Shown here: positions 1 through 13,131 of the stretch, in pieces | How the letters are laid out: each line of letters begins with the position of its first letter | Numbering within the stretch: the first letter of the stretch is position 1 | Origin: Stromatinia cepivora | Taxonomy: Eukaryota; Ascomycota; Leotiomycetes; Helotiales; Sclerotiniaceae | Assembly: GCA_014898415.1 (NCBI GenBank) | Contig: RCTD01000004.1 | Coordinates: 743,001-807,000, forward strand | Direction: 5' to 3' | DNA length: 64,000 nt | Notes under the pieces: model-generated | What the model was told of the DNA's origin: nothing | Database searches by the model: none | The model's input: only the letters and a program-made list of their open reading frames with translations | Made by a program: the position numbers and the translations under genes

Positions 1-2391
1 TTTTTTTTTTCAATAAAAGTTTATATTATATTCATATTTGAAGATTTTTATTATATATTATTAATTGCAATTGATTTGTTTAATTATAAATTTCTTCGAT
101 TTCAATATTCTTTGAATTGATTATTTTGTTGATTAATATTTTATTAGATTAATCGATTAATCTTCTGTTTGCGAAAGGATGATTGAATAATAAAAAGATT
201 ATTCGAATAGGAAATGGTATAAGGTTTCTCTTTAAGTTATTCGAAATATCAATTGAAATAATCGAACTTTACTTGAATCTTTGATAACCAAAGTTTATTT
301 AAAATAATATTATAATTCCTTAATTCAATAATAAAAAAGGGATAAAAGATTATTCACAATTATTGATTGTTAAATTAAGAAATGTAAAATGGATAATAAT
401 ATAATCTTATATATTATTATACTCTTTAACTTCAATTGAAACTTTAAGCGATATAATTCTAAATTTAAATATAGGAAATAAACAAATAAAGAATATAGTA
501 TTAATAAAAGCAAATCTATTTGCTTCAAAATTAATGAATACTCTTGATCGATAAATGTAACCATTTTTCGAAAGATTGTAGGGAAAGGTAAATGCTTTTC
601 TTTTTATAAGTTTGATTAGATTAAGAAATCTTATATCTTGTATAGTATTTAAAATGGAGATAGAGTCTAAATGTTTAGTTTTAAATGTTTTTCTTTTTCT
701 AAATGAGTATTCTATATAACTTCAATTATAATTTCTAAATTGAAGTTTTCTTCAGCATTCTGATATTTTTTGAATTCTTCTGCTTCTTCTTGTATTATCT
801 CAATCTTATTGAAATTATCAATATGAAATATCGATATATATATTGTTTTAAAAGAGGGAGAAAGCGATAAGTATTTGAAGTTCGAATAGTTATTAGGTGC
901 AATGGGGCCGGTATATTCGGGAAGGGCATTCCGGGGTGGAAATGGTTTCAGGAATATAGAAATTCCAAAATTGGAGTTATTAAAGTTCCAAAAGGGTTGC
1001 AAAAGATTTATAATAATCATTGATTTGTAAATAATTATAGAAATTTTTTGATCAATATAATATTGGTTTTGTTTTCATAATAAAACTTCGTTTTGATTTA
1101 TTTTAGTAAATATATTTACGAATTCTTTTATAATCTTATAATCCTTAATAGATATTACTACTATTTGCAAAAGAAAATCAGAAATCTTTTGTTCGAAATT
1201 TTTGAATAAAATTTTATCATTAATAATCTTTACTTGGATAATAAGTAATCTGAATTTCCTATATCATTTTAGAAAATTGTTATATCGAATTGTATTAAGT
1301 ATGACCCATATCTCATATTGAAAGCGAGTATCATCAATTTTAGTCGGATTCTAATAGATCGTTATAAGCTATTCAATCAATTCGAATATTGTAAATCAGG
1401 GCATTCATATATAAAGAGTATAATAATATATTTGTATTTCCGATTCGGTTTGATCGATTATATATATATAATATTACATTTCATTTTTAAATAATATAAT
1501 ATATAATTCAAATCGTTCTATAATCAATAATTATTATAAACTAATTTTAGATTCAATATCATCATTAAGTTTAATAATAAGATTTGTAGGTTTTGGAGTA
1601 TATATATCTTGTTGCGAATTATAATTGATATAAAAATATGATCTTGATCGATTAGATCGGTTTTTTGAATAAAGGAACCCTTGATTATTAGATAAATTGT
1701 TATTTTTTGAAAGGGAAAGAGAATCTTTGGAGGGCTTTGAATAATTAGATCGTTTGATCAAAGTTTTCTTCCTTTGATTTCGGGATCTTCGGATTTGTTT
1801 GAATGAAGATCCTTAGGTTTCGATTAAGGGAATAAAGGGAATCCCAGGTATTATTGTTGATTTGGATGCTTGTATAAGTATCACTTAGGGTTCAGAAGAA
1901 GGTTGCATTATTGCGGAATTTGTTGTCATTATAGCTTTCAATTGTCGATTCTTCTCTTTTAAATTCATAATTATTATATAGAGATCTTATAATTGTAATG
2001 ATGATTCGAAAAAAGCAATTAAACTATTGGGAATATTGGCTTTATATATTGGAATCTTTTTTTTATTAGTCTTCTTTCTTTCAATAATAATATTATTCAA
2101 TTCTATATTTATATTTTCTTCAAAGGGTTATTGAAATAATTGAGGAGAAGAAAAGGGTTTCTCAGAATATACTTTCGAAGATTCGGAACATACAGAAAAA
2201 GGAATTCGTTATATTGTGAAAATGATAGTATACTTTTAAAAATGTTTATATTTTCATCGATTAGATCAGAATAGATTTTCTTCCTTTAAATATAATGTTT
2301 GTAAAAGTTCATTTAAAAAGGTATTATTAAAGTGAAATATTATTTAGGAGGCTATCAAATAATTGGATATTTGTAAATGAATTGTAGATAA
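1..2391 (-). mobile_element. Gag-side interior of a Ty3/Gypsy element (copy A), cut by the window edge
   Basis: This AT-rich stretch is the 5' interior of a minus-strand element whose 5' LTR is at 2392-2673; the rest lies to the left of the window. It aligns along its length with 20232-22623 of copy B-E and, inverted, with 9645 onward of copy C-D. The longest surviving minus-strand fragments (712-1020 and 1534-1761) match the same segments in those copies (11034-11246 on plus, 20967-21200 on minus). In C-D these segments lie upstream of the protease and reverse transcriptase, so they should be gag and the gag-protease linker. I see no intact gag motif. Stops and TA-rich codons interrupt every frame, as expected after RIP. 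Confidence 0.75.
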
Positions 2392-2673
2392 TATGATATA
2401 TAAAAGCTATAGTAAAATTGAATAAACAGGGTTAATTATATTCTTTAGAATCTACAATTGAAAAACTATGGTTCGTAAGGAGTGATTAAATATATATATA
2501 TAAATATCCATTTGTAGATTGCAGGGTTGTATGTATGCGTTATTAAGGTTACCATTTTACTATACTAAATTGTATGATTCGTAATGTATGTATATGGGTG
2601 ATCAGCTCATAAATTGATATGGGAGATAAGAGGTATTACGTGGTTAGCCTCCTGTGGTTCACGATTCGTGACA
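2392..2673 (-). repeat. 282-bp LTR (5' LTR of copy A)
   Basis: Read on the minus strand it begins TGTCACGAATCGTGAACC and aligns end to end, without length change, with the LTRs at 7130-7411, 9363-9644, 17807-18088 and 22624-22905. It is one of the less mutated copies and keeps the intact terminal TGTCACGA. It sits between gag-side interior on its left and 3'-side interior of another copy (X) on its right, so copy A inserted into X. The five bases after it (ATTAA) should be one target-site duplication; the partner is outside the window. Confidence 0.88.
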
Positions 2674-4437
2674 ATTAAATCGTTTATCAATTAGTTAAAT
2701 TAATATTGATTTGTATTCTCTTTGATTTGGGGAATTTTTGAAAGGAAAAAGTTTCAATAGAAAAGGGAAGGAGGTTGAATTATAGTATAATGATAATGAA
2801 TGGTTAATATAGTTAATTCCGAAATCAATTAAGTTAATTGATCAAATTGATTAAATCAATCAAATTGAACGAAATCGATAGAGGTAACGTTATATTTCGT
2901 TTTTATTATATTTAAGCTTTTTTTTGTATAATTTTTTAAATGATTATAGATATAAGTTTTTTGAAATATATTGTTTTTGTATTGTTTTGATGGTGATAGT
3001 TCGTCTATTATATAGAGCTCGGGCTATATATATATATAATCAAATTCCCTTGAATTTGTATGGGTTTTCGATTCTTTTATAATCATATATATATGTATTA
3101 TTATAAAATCATAATATCTAATCTGTTGTATTGAAGAATATTTTTCTTTTCTTTGGTTTTATAGGTGAATTGTTATTTATATGATTATAATTATCCTTTT
3201 TGCTTTTATAAAGCTTTATTTAATCAATTAGTTGATTGGGAGGATTAGGCAATATTGGATTGGTTAGATGAAAATCGTGTAGGAGGTGTAATAATGTTTT
3301 AAGATCGGAAATAGGATATCAGGTAAGATCGGTATTGTTATTAAATTATGAGATTCTGTATAGTAGGATTTTTTGTGTTTTCTTTATTGCTAAAACTTTC
3401 TTTATTTTTTATTCCGAATCATTAGTTATATTAATAGGCGAAGATGATTCGAGTATCTAATCAGGAAGAGGATTGTTATATGTTTTGTATAATTAATCTA
3501 AAGGGAAAACAGGATGAATTTTCATCATAATCAAAAGTTCGAGTTTGAAAGAGTTTTTAGATCGATTAATGATTTTGAATCTTTTTTGAATTAGAAAGTC
3601 CAGTTTTTTAAATGATCTTTAGATAGGATAACTTTTCATATTGAATTATATATAATCTTCGATATCGAAATCAATTTTATATTGATGAGTATTTATAGAT
3701 TTCGATATCTTGGTTTGGGTATATAATAGACTTTCTTTCGTTTGTATAAAAGCTAATCTATTGTGTTCTATATATATACAGGTATTATATATATTTATAT
3801 CATTTGTTAGTTTATTAGTATTTTCTTTTTATTCCTATATATGTTTTGGTATATATTTATATAGGGTTTTGTAGGGTATAAACTCTTCTAAGGAGTCATG
3901 TAGAAAAGTAAATTGCATATAATTTATTATAAATAGGAATTCTGATCAATTGTTTTGATAATAGTTAATAAATAGTTTTAATTATTGTTGAAGGTATTGA
4001 TTATAGATCTCAATTTGATTATCGGTTTGGGGATAATAAGTAATGGATAATTTGAGATTGGTTTTTAGGATTTGACTGAATTCCTTTTAGAATTGTAATA
4101 TGAATTGGGGATCGCGATCTGATATTATAATATCAGGGGGATTATAATATCGATATATATAATAAAGATATAATTGTATTTGAATTCGAATATCGATTGA
4201 TTTGTAATAAGATATAGAGATAATTTGTTTTGTTAATTGATCAATAATGATTAAAATGTTATTATATCTGTATTTATTCTTATTAAAGTTGTAATAGTTT
4301 ATAATAATATATTGTTATATTCGATTAGGAATTAGAAATGGATGTAATAAATTGGGGGTACGATTGTATAGAACGGAATTATGTTTGTAGATATGATAAT
4401 TGTGTATATATCTGGCTATGGTATTGTGTATTCTGGG

Positions 4438-4710
4438 TTAGTAGTATTGTTGAGATAATAAGAAATAGGTTTTATTTGTATTAAAATAAACAATGGAAAC
4501 GGAATTATAGATTTTACGAATCAAGTAAGTTTGAAGATTATCGACATTAGATATCATTAGATGATTATTGTAAAGCAAGAGATCATTTTGGAATGATATA
4601 TACTTATGATTTTGGGTAGTTTGTATTTTGAGTATTAACAAGTTATCTATAGTTTTATTTGTTTTGATGATATAATTAATTAAATCGAATCGAGGAGCGA
4701 TTTTATTCAA
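4438..4710 (-). pseudogene. Relic integrase N-terminal region (fragment X)
   Basis: The 90-residue fragment aligns with 15744-15947 of copy C-D and covers the stretch just before and into the H2C2 zinc-binding domain of a Gypsy integrase. A late segment reads YFNTNKTYFLLSQQYY, matching the family pattern H-x-G-x-x-K-T followed by Q-x-Y-Y. The first zinc-binding His is now Tyr (VYF where copy C-D has AHF), a C-to-T change typical of RIP. Translation stops just beyond. It is not functional. Confidence 0.7.
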
Positions 4711-4756
4711 ATCGATACTAATAATCGCTGTTTCGTTTGGGTAATGCTTTTATAAG

Positions 4757-4761
4757 GTTTT
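4757..4761. repeat. Target-site duplication GTTTT, left
   Basis: These five bases before the gag-only element at 4762 are repeated exactly at 6438-6442. The uninterrupted site is visible in copy B-E near 18437-18446. Confidence 0.9.
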
Positions 4762-4911
4762 TATAACGAATCCAACGAGCGTTTAGAGATCAACCTTAGA
4801 ATTAAAAGCTATAGAGCTAAAGAGAGAGTGCTACAAAGCTATATATATGATCGGCTCGAAGTTTAGTACTGTACTAGCCCGATCGGATGTGATTATGTAT
4901 ATCTCGTAATA
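4762..4911 (-). repeat. 150-bp LTR (3' LTR of gag-only copy 1)
   Basis: It matches 6288-6437, 13132-13281 and 14658-14807 over its full length with only substitutions. Its termini are mutated (TATAACGA ... CTCGTAATA) compared with TGTGACGA ... CTCGTGACA in copy 2. Confidence 0.9.
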
Positions 4912-6287
4912 TTACCTTTTTCTTCTGAAGAGTTCGTTTCGAATTCATTTAAAATGAATAATTTAAGTACAAAATGATTACTAATCTTCTTTTGATAAAA
5001 ATTCCTGATATATAGATTGTATTATAGCCAATGAATATGTATCCATTGTACTATGTATCTTCTTCAAGCGATCTTCAAAATATCGGTTATTGATTATCTT
5101 TTCTAGATTTTTATCATTGTTGTTTTCGGGTTCAATAGTCAATGTAATAATCGGAACAGGTTTTTGTTGATCTCGGATTCCTTAATGCAGATCTAGTAGA
5201 TAGGCTTGTACCCAATAAGAAATACTTTTATATTGTATATATTTATTTTGTTTATACAAAAGAGTTCTTTCAGAAAAAGAAAATTTGGGCGTTTGTACAC
5301 AGAATAGAATCAAGGTACAATTGGATTTGTTTGATTGGGTATTAAAAGGATTAAGAGTATTAATGATATTAAAATTGTTAATGTTTATTGGATTGTAGTT
5401 TTGAGAGTGGAATGGATTTTGCAATATATATAGAGCTTTAGATTTATTAGAATAAGATAATATAGGGAATCTATTTGTTATATAAACAATTAATTGTTAT
5501 ATAATTTGAATAAAATCGGAATAGAAGTAAAAAAGAGAAAATTGTTAAGAAAAATGATTTCTAAAAATAATATTGAGTTTATTGCAAAAAATTGAAATCT
5601 TATTCGAATCGGGTCAATTCTGATTTTTGGTTTTGTAAAGAATCCTTTCGAATTTTATAATATAGATATATAAAGAATTGGTTTCTTATTTGAAAATGAA
5701 TAATTTGTTTTCGGTTTTTTGAATTTTATTTGGATTGTTGTAAATGTATATAAGTTGATTTAGGATCATTATATAATTTAAAGGAATATTTTGATTAAGA
5801 AAAGAAAGCTGAAGTAGTATTATAATTTGTATATAAGATTCAAGATTAAAATAAATATAATAAAATTGAATTATAGAGTTATCGATCGCAGTATTGTCTA
5901 TTTATAGTTTCGTTTGAATCGAAGGAAATCAGGTATTGAACTTTTGAAAGTTATTATTGAATTTTTCAGGATCAGGGAGAAAGGGTTTCGGATAAGAAGG
6001 AGTATAAGCAACAGGAATGTGTTCGAGAATCAAGAAGTGTAAGAACGAGATTTCATTTTGCTGACAAATCACTTCGCTACGAAGTTCTGCAATTGCGAGG
6101 TTTATCGAATCGTAATCTATAGTTTAGAAATTAAGGGTAAGAAAAAAGATAACATTTTCGAACAATATCAAAAAGATTCATATATAGACAAAAGAGTAGA
6201 AGCGATGTATCTAGATAGGAATAAGCGAAGTGTGCATGAGTATATACAAATATTATTCCATTTCTTATCTGGAAGAGCTTTTAATAA
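4912..6287 (-). pseudogene. Relic gag frame with a destroyed zinc knuckle (gag-only copy 1)
   Basis: Minus-strand fragments such as 5182-5424 align with copy 2. Near 5200-5241 the four positions of a retroviral CCHC knuckle (spacing C-x2-C-x4-H-x4-C) are all Tyr, at residues 62, 65, 70 and 75 of the 80-residue fragment. Copy 2 keeps a Cys at the fourth of these positions, which supports the reading that Tyr codons replaced Cys and His codons through C-to-T changes. A run of Pro, Asn and Ser precedes the knuckle, as in many Gag proteins. No protease or polymerase motif is present. Confidence 0.68.
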
Positions 6288-6437
6288 TATAACGAATTCA
6301 ACGAGCATTTAGAAATCAATCTTAGAATTAAAAGCTACAGAGCTAAAGAGAGAGTACTACGAAGCTATATATATAATCAACTCGAAGCTTAGTACCGTAC
6401 TAGCCCGATCGGACGCGATCACGTGTATCTCGTGACA
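6288..6437 (-). repeat. 150-bp LTR (5' LTR of gag-only copy 1)
   Basis: It is the partner of 4762-4911 and ends in the intact CTCGTGACA, directly followed by the GTTTT duplication at 6438-6442. Confidence 0.9.
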
Positions 6438-6442
6438 GTTTT
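6438..6442. repeat. Target-site duplication GTTTT, right
   Basis: Exact repeat of 4757-4761 after the gag-only element. Confidence 0.9.
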
Positions 6443-7129
6443 TCTTATGATTTCGGTATCAATTTGATTGTTTTTAATAAGCTATTGAAGGCGATTCTTT
6501 TTCTTGGTATAATTTTGGAGATCCAATTTGTTGGTTTGATGAATTAAGATGTCGGCGAGAGGGTTATCTTTTCTAAGGCGATATATAATAATGAAATTAT
6601 AATCGATTAGAACTTCTATTCAGCGAATTTATCAGGTATTGAGAGTTTTGGTAGTTATAAAATATTCGAGAGTTTTATAATCAGTATAAACCTTGATTTT
6701 ATATAATGAATCAGTGAATTCTGTTTTCCAATAGTTAAGAGATTGAATGATTAATAGTATTTCTTTGTTATGAATTTTGTAGTTCAGTTTAGCGGCAATT
6801 ATAATCTTGGAGAAATAAATTATGGGAAATTAATCTTCGTTATGCTATTGTGATAATATATTAGTAATTATTTCATTGGATATATCTGTTTCGAATATAT
6901 AGGGGAGTCGATGATTATAGTATTATAGGAGCGGAGCGGAGATAAGCTTTTTCTTTAAGATATTGAATACATTTTGGTATACTTCGTCGAATACAAATTT
7001 AATGTTTGCTTTAATGAATTTGTTGAGAGATTTTGTTATTATATTGTAATCCTTAATAAATCATCGATAAAAATTACAAAAACCGAGGAATGATTGGATT
7101 CCTTTCATTATTGTCGGAAAGGTTCAGTT

Positions 7130-7411
7130 TGTGACGCACAAGAGCCGTAGTAGAGCTGAATAAACAGAGTCAATTATATTCTTTAGAATCTATAATTGAA
7201 GAATTATGGCTTGTAAAGAGCGATTAGATATATATACACAAATACCTATTTGTGAATTGTAGGATTGTACATATATATGATTAGAGTTATCATTTTACTA
7301 TATTAAATTGTATAATTCGTAATACATATATATAAATGATCAATTCATAAATTGATATAGAAGATAAAAAGTATTATATGATTAGTCTTCTATAGTTTAC
7401 GATTTGTAATA
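7130..7411 (-). repeat. 282-bp LTR (3' LTR of copy B-E)
   Basis: On the plus strand it starts TGTGACGCACAAGAGC and ends GATTTGTAATA. It is the same length as the other four LTRs. Its plus-strand right side is followed by the C-rich complement of a polypurine tract, which shows it is the 3' LTR of a minus-strand element extending right. Confidence 0.9.
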
Positions 7412-7437
7412 CTACCCCCCCCTTCGGAAAAGCTCAT
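7412..7437 (-). other. Polypurine tract of copy B-E
   Basis: The plus strand reads CTACCCCCCCCCTTCGGAAA, so the minus strand carries a run of about nine G ending in GTAG immediately before the 3' LTR. This is the position where plus-strand priming of an LTR element occurs. The same tract is found at 17783-17806 and, in the gag-only element, at 13282-13302. Confidence 0.8.
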
Positions 7438-9357
7438 CCTCGAACGTTTCATTCCTTTGTTCCATTATTATTTCATTGAAAACCAGGTTTTGTAAAGATT
7501 CATGAACTTTAAATCAATTAAATTGATTATTTTGATTGATTTGATCAATTTACTGGAAATTAATCAAATTGACCAAATTTATCGATCAAATTAATCAAAA
7601 TGATGAATGAATTAATCAAATCAATTAAATCGTTCATCAATTGATTAAATTAATATTGATTTATATTCTTTTTAATTTGGAGAATTTTTAAAAGGAAAAA
7701 GTTTCAATAAAAAAGGAAAGGAGATTGAATTATAGTATAATAATAATGGATAGTTAATATAATCAATTCTGAAATCGATCAAATTAATCGATCAAATTAA
7801 TCAAATCAATTAATTTGAACGAAATCGATAAAAATGATATTATATTTTGTTTTTATTATATTCAAGTTTCCTTTTGTATAATTTTTGAAATAATTATAAA
7901 TATAAGTTTTTTGAAATATATTGTCTTTATATTATCTTGATAATGGCAGTTTATTTATTATATAAAACTCGGGTTATATATATATATAATCAAATTCCCT
8001 CGAATTTATATAGGTTTTTTATTCTTTTACAATTATATATATATATATTATTATAAAATTATAATATCTAATCTACTAAATTAAAGAATACTTTTCTTTC
8101 CTTTAGTTTTATGAATGAATCGTTATTTATATAATTATAATTATCCTTTTTGTTTTTATAAAACTTTATTTAATCAATTAATCGATTAGAAGGATCAGAT
8201 AATATTGGATTGGCCAAATGAAAATCGTACAGAAGATACAATAATGTTTTAAGATCGAAAGCAGGATACTAGATAAGATCGGTATCATTATTAAATTATA
8301 AGATTTTGTATAATAGAGTTTTTCGTGTTTTCTTTATTATTAAAATCTTTTTCATTTTTCATTCCGAATTATCAATTATATTAATAAACGGAAATGATTC
8401 GAATATCTGATTAGGAAAAGAATTATTATATACTTTGTATAATCGATTTGGAAAGAAAATAGAATGAATTTTTATTATAATCAGGAATTCGAGTTTAAAA
8501 GAGCTCCTAAATCGATCAATGATTTTGAATCTTTCTTGAATTAGGAAATCCAGTTTTTTGAATGATTTCTGGATAGAATAACTTTTTATATTGAATTATA
8601 TATAATCTTTGATATCGAAATCGATTTCATATTAATAAGCATTTATGGATTTCGACATTTTGATTTGAATATATAATAAATCTTCTTTCATTTATACAAG
8701 AGTTAATCTATTGTATTCTATATATATACAAATATCATGTATATTCATATCGTCTGTTGATTTATTAATATCTTCCTTCTATTCTTATATATATTTCGGT
8801 GTATATCTGTATAAGGTTTTATAAAATATAAGCTCTCCTAAAGAGTTATATAAAAGAGTAAATTACATGTAATCTATTATAGATAGGAATTTTGATTAAT
8901 CGTTTTAATAATAGCTAATAAACAATTTTAATTATTGTTAAAAGTATTGATTATAGATCTTAATTTGATTATCGATTTAGGGATAATAAATAATAGATAA
9001 TTTGAGATTGGTTCTTAGAATTTGATTGAATTCCTTTTAGAACTGTAATATAAATTGAAGACCATGATTTGATATTATAATATCAAAAGAACCATAATAT
9101 CGATATATATAATAAAGATATAATTATATTTAAATTCGAATATCGATTAATTTGTAATAAAATATAGAGATAATTTGTTTTATCAATCGATTAATAATGA
9201 TTAAAATATTATCATATCCATATTTATTCTTATTAAAGTTGTAATAATTCATAATAATATATTGCTATACTCGATTAAGAATCGAAAATGGATATAATAA
9301 ACCAGGGATACGATTATATAAAACAGAATTGTATTTGTAAACATAATAATTACATAT

Positions 9358-9362
9358 ATATC
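9358..9362. repeat. Target-site duplication ATATC, left of copy C-D
   Basis: Identical to 18089-18093. The unoccupied site is preserved in fragment X at 4408-4412. Confidence 0.92.
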
Positions 9363-9644
9363 TGTCACGAATCGTGAACCACAGGAGGCTAACCACGTGA
9401 TACCTCTTATCTCCCATATCAATTTATGAGCTGATCATCTGTGCGCATGCGTTATAAATCATATAATTTAATATAGTAAAATGGTAACCCTAATAATGTT
9501 TATATATAACCCTGTAATCTACAAATGGGTATTTGTATATATATATCTAATCGTTCCTTATGAGTTATAATTCTTCAATTGTAGATTCTAAAGAATATAA
9601 TTGATTTTGTTTATTCAACTTTATTACAGCTTTTGTATATTATA
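9363..9644 (+). repeat. 282-bp LTR (5' LTR of copy C-D)
   Basis: It begins TGTCACGAATCGTGAACC and ends with the mutated GTATATTATA where the 3' LTR has GTGCGTCACA. The interior then starts TTATCTACAATTC. I do not recognise a standard TGG-type primer-binding site there. Confidence 0.92.
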
Positions 9645-11330
9645 TTATCTACAATTCATTTATAAGTGTCTAATTATTTGATGGTTTTCCAAATAATATT
9701 TTATTTTAATAATACCTTTTTAGGTGAACTTTTATAAATGTTATATTTAAAGGAAAAAGATTTATTCCGATTTAATCGATAAAGATATAAATATTTTTAG
9801 AAGTGTATCATTACTTTCATAATGTAATGAACTTTTTTTTTTGTATATTCCGAATCTTCGAAAGTATATTCTAAAGAATCCTTTTCTTTTCCTCAATTAT
9901 TTCAATAATTTTTCGAAGAAAATATAAATATAGGATTGGATAATATTATTATTGAAAAAAAGAAAATTGGTAAAGAGAAGATTTCAATATATAAAACTGA
10001 TGTTTTTAATAGTTCAATTGTTTCTTCTGAATCATTATTATAATTACAAGATCTCTATATAATGATTATAAGTTTGAAGGAGGAGAATCGATAATTGAAA
10101 GTTATGATAACGATAAGTTTTGTAATAATGTAATCTTCTTTTGAGTCCCAAATGATATTTATATAAATATCCAGGTCAACAGCAGTATTTAGGATTTCTT
10201 TTATTCTTTCAATCGAAATTCAAGGATCTTTATTTAAGCAAACCCAAAGATCTTGAAATTAAAGGAAGAAAACTTCAATCAAACAATTTAATCATTTGGA
10301 ATCCTTCGAGGATTCTCTTTTCCTTTCAGGAAATAACAATCCATTTAATAATCAAGAGTTCTTTTATTCAAGAAACCAATCTAACCAATTAAGATTGTAT
10401 TTCTATATTAATTATAATTCACAATAAGATATATATGCATCAAAACCCACAAATCTTATTACTAAATTTAACGATAATATTGAATCTAAAACTAATTTAT
10501 AATAATTATTGATTATAAAATGATTCAAACTATATACTATATCATTTAAAAATAAAATATAATATTATGTATATATAATCGACCAAACCGAATCAAAAGT
10601 ATAAATATATTGTTATACTCTTTACATATGAGTGCCCCAATTCATAATATTCGAATTGATCGAACAATTTGTAGCGATCTATCGGAACCCAATTGAAATT
10701 GATAATATTCGCTTTTAATATAAGATATAAATTATACCTAATATAATTCGATATAATAATTTCCTAAAATAGTATAGAAAATTCAGATTACTTATTACCC
10801 AAATAAAGATTACCGATAATAAAATTTTATTCAAAGATTTCGAATAAAAGATTTCCGATTTTCTTTTGCAAGTGATAATAATATCTATTAAGGATTATAA
10901 AATTATAAAAGAATTTGTGAATATACTTACTAAAATAAATCAAAACGAAGTTTCATTATAAGAACAAAATCGATATTATATTGATCAAAAAGTTTTTGTA
11001 GTTATTCGCAAACTAATAATTATTACAAATTTTTTGCAATCCTTTCAGAGTTTTAACAATTCCAATTTTGAAACCTTCATATTTCTGAAACCATTTCTAC
11101 CCTGGAATACCCTTTCCGGATATACCGGCTTCACTATATCCAATAATTATTCGAATTTCAAATATTCATTATCCTTTCCCTTTCCTGGAGCAATATATAT
11201 ATCAATATCTTATATCGATAACCTTAATAAAATCGAAATGATATAAGAAGAAGCAAAAGAATTCGAAGAATATTGAGATGCCGAAGAAGACTTCAGTTTA
11301 GAAGTTACAATTGAAACTATATAGAATATT
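9645..11330 (+). pseudogene. Relic gag region of copy C-D
   Basis: This interior segment lies between the 5' LTR and the protease. Only short open pieces remain, such as 11034-11246, which matches the minus-strand fragments 712-1020 (copy A) and 20967-21200 (copy B-E). A recurring segment reads FNNSNFE or FNNSNFG, followed by FLKPF. The capsid assignment rests on position, not on a recognised motif. Confidence 0.55.
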
Positions 11331-11629
11331 TGTTTAGAAAAAGAAAAGCGTTTAAAATCAAATATTTAGATTCTATCTCCATCCTAAATACTATACAGGA
11401 TATAAGATTTCTTGATCTAATCAAACTTATAAAAGAAAAAGCACTCATCTTCCCCTACAACTTTTTGAAAAATAATTATATTTATCAATCAAAAGCATTT
11501 ATTGATTTTGAAATAAATAGATTCGTTTTTATTAATATTATACTTTTTATTTGTTTATTTTCTATATTTAAATTTAGAATTATATTGTTTAAAGTTTTAA
11601 TTGAAGTTAAAGAATATAATGATATATAA
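11330..11629 (+). pseudogene. Relic retroviral-type aspartic protease (copy C-D)
   Basis: The 99-residue fragment contains AFIDFEINRFVFINI around residues 57-70. This lines up with the retropepsin pattern L-I-D-S-G-A-T followed by F-I, where the catalytic Asp (D59) survives. The following S-G-A positions read F-E-I, so the active-site loop is destroyed. The location between gag and RT fits a Gypsy polyprotein. The assignment is moderate because the motif is short. Confidence 0.55.
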
Positions 11630-12517
11630 GGTTATATTATTATTCATTTCATATTCCTTAATTTAATAATCGATAACTATAAACAATCTTTTATTCTTTT
11701 CCTTATTACTGAATTAAAGAATTATAGTATTATTTTAGGTAGACTTTGATTATCAAAGACTCGAACGAAGTTCGATTACTTCAATAAATGTTTTGAATAA
11801 CCTAAAGAGAAACCCTATATCATTTTCTATTCGAATAATCTTTTTATTATTCAATTATCCTTTTACAAATAGAAGATCGATTGATTAACCCAATAAAATG
11901 CTGATCGACGAAATGATCAGTTTGAAGAATATTAGAATCGAAGAGATTCATAATTGAACAGATCAATCGCAATTGATAATATACAACAAGAATCTTCAAA
12001 TATAAATGTAATACAAACTTTTATTGAAAAAAAAGAAATCCCGATTCCTTTCAAATTCAATCCATCTCCTTTTCAATTAATCATATTATTATTACAGATC
12101 TACGAATACCTCCCCCATATATTGCCCAAAACCTTCAATCTATACATACTCAAACCCAATAAATTCCAATTAGAATATAAAAGAAATAAACAAACTGAAC
12201 TCTTTATCATTATTCTAAAAGAATTCAATGATATAATAAACTTTTAACAAAACAAACGATATACAAAAGAAAAAATACTGATTACCCTAACCGAATTCAA
12301 AAATACAAAAATTCGAAAGAAACTCGATCGAATATTGACCAAAATCGATTTAGAACCTGAAATACCATTTGAATATCAATAATATTATCGAATCTTTTCC
12401 AAATATAAATCAAATATCTTGCCTTTTAATTGATCTTATAATTATAAAATCATATTGAAAAACGAAGAAAAACAAATCTTATATTATAGCCCGTTTTATA
12501 AGATATCCCTAGAATAA

Positions 12518-13126
12518 TTGGAAATCGTTAAAGAATATATTATAAATAATCTTAATAAAAGTTTCATTGAATCTAATCAAATCTTTTATACTATATCTAT
12601 TCTATTCATTAAGAAACCCAATAATAATTTGAAATTCTATATAAACTTTAGATTATTGAATTCTTTGATATATAAGGATCGATATCCTTTCCCTTTAATT
12701 GACAAAATACTTTTTCAGCTTTCCGATATTAAAGTCTTTATCAAACTCGATATTCATCAAACTTTCCATTATATAAGAATAGATCCTGCTTTGGAAGAGT
12801 ATATTATTTTCCGAATCTGATATGGATTATATAAATATAAGATCGTACTATTTGGATTAACGAATAATCCCGCAACTTATTAGTATTATATAAATGATAT
12901 TCTATTCGATTATTTAAACATTTTTTGTATAATATATTTCGACAATATTTTAATTTATTCTGAGAATAAAGAAGAGTATTAAATTCATATTAAATTAATT
13001 CTCGAATAATTAGAAACTATTGATTTATAAGTGGATCTCAAGAAATGCGAATTCAATATTATATATACCAAGTATTTAGGTTTTATTATTTCTATTAAAG
13101 GAATAAAAATGGATCCTGAAAAGATT
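12518..13126 (+). pseudogene. Relic reverse transcriptase (copy C-D, first part)
   Basis: The frame matches Gypsy RT: YINFRLLNSLIYKDRYPFP fits the fingers motif D-Y-R-x-L-N followed by Y-P-x-P, and FIKLDIHQTFHYIRID fits the block with the first catalytic Asp. A stop lies after residue 100, and the frame then continues to FGLTNNPATY. The YxDD box at about 12935-12946 reads Y-F-D-N, so the second catalytic Asp is now Asn (GAT/GAC to AAT). The sequence is interrupted by the gag-only element at 13132 and resumes at 14813 in the RT connection region. Confidence 0.85.
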
Positions 13127-13131
13127 GAAAT
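13127..13131. repeat. Target-site duplication GAAAT, left
   Basis: Identical to 14808-14812, flanking gag-only copy 2. The intact site is seen, inverted, in copy B-E near 19130-19140. Confidence 0.92.

Larger units (their letters stand above)
4762..6437 (-). mobile_element. Gag-only non-autonomous LTR retrotransposon, copy 1 (1,676 bp)
   Basis: The element has LTRs at 4762-4911 and 6288-6437 (150 bp each) and is flanked by GTTTT duplications. Its total length, 1,676 bp, is identical to copy 2 at 13132-14807. The interior holds only a gag-like frame on the minus strand: there is no room for protease, reverse transcriptase or integrase, and none is seen. The LTR ends and the PPT position resemble those of the surrounding 7-kb family. 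It lies inside the pol region of fragment X. Many C-to-T and G-to-A changes separate it from copy 2, for example TATAACGAAT against TGTGACGAAC at the left end. Confidence 0.88.
2674..7129 (-). mobile_element. Fragment X of a Ty3/Gypsy element: 3' interior, integrase, RNase H and end of RT
   Basis: Position 2674 corresponds to 7624 in copy B-E, and 7129 corresponds exactly to 19129, once the nested 1,681 bp (4762-6437 plus one duplication) is removed. X therefore lacks its 3' LTR side, interrupted by copy A, and everything upstream of the end of the reverse transcriptase. Reading leftward it carries the RT connection region (about 6950-7129), RNase H (about 6480-6900), the integrase zinc-binding region (4438-4710) and the integrase core (about 3990-4430). 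All are interrupted by stops. The break at 7129 falls directly against the LTR of copy B-E, and the missing half of X is not found on the far side of that copy. Confidence 0.82.
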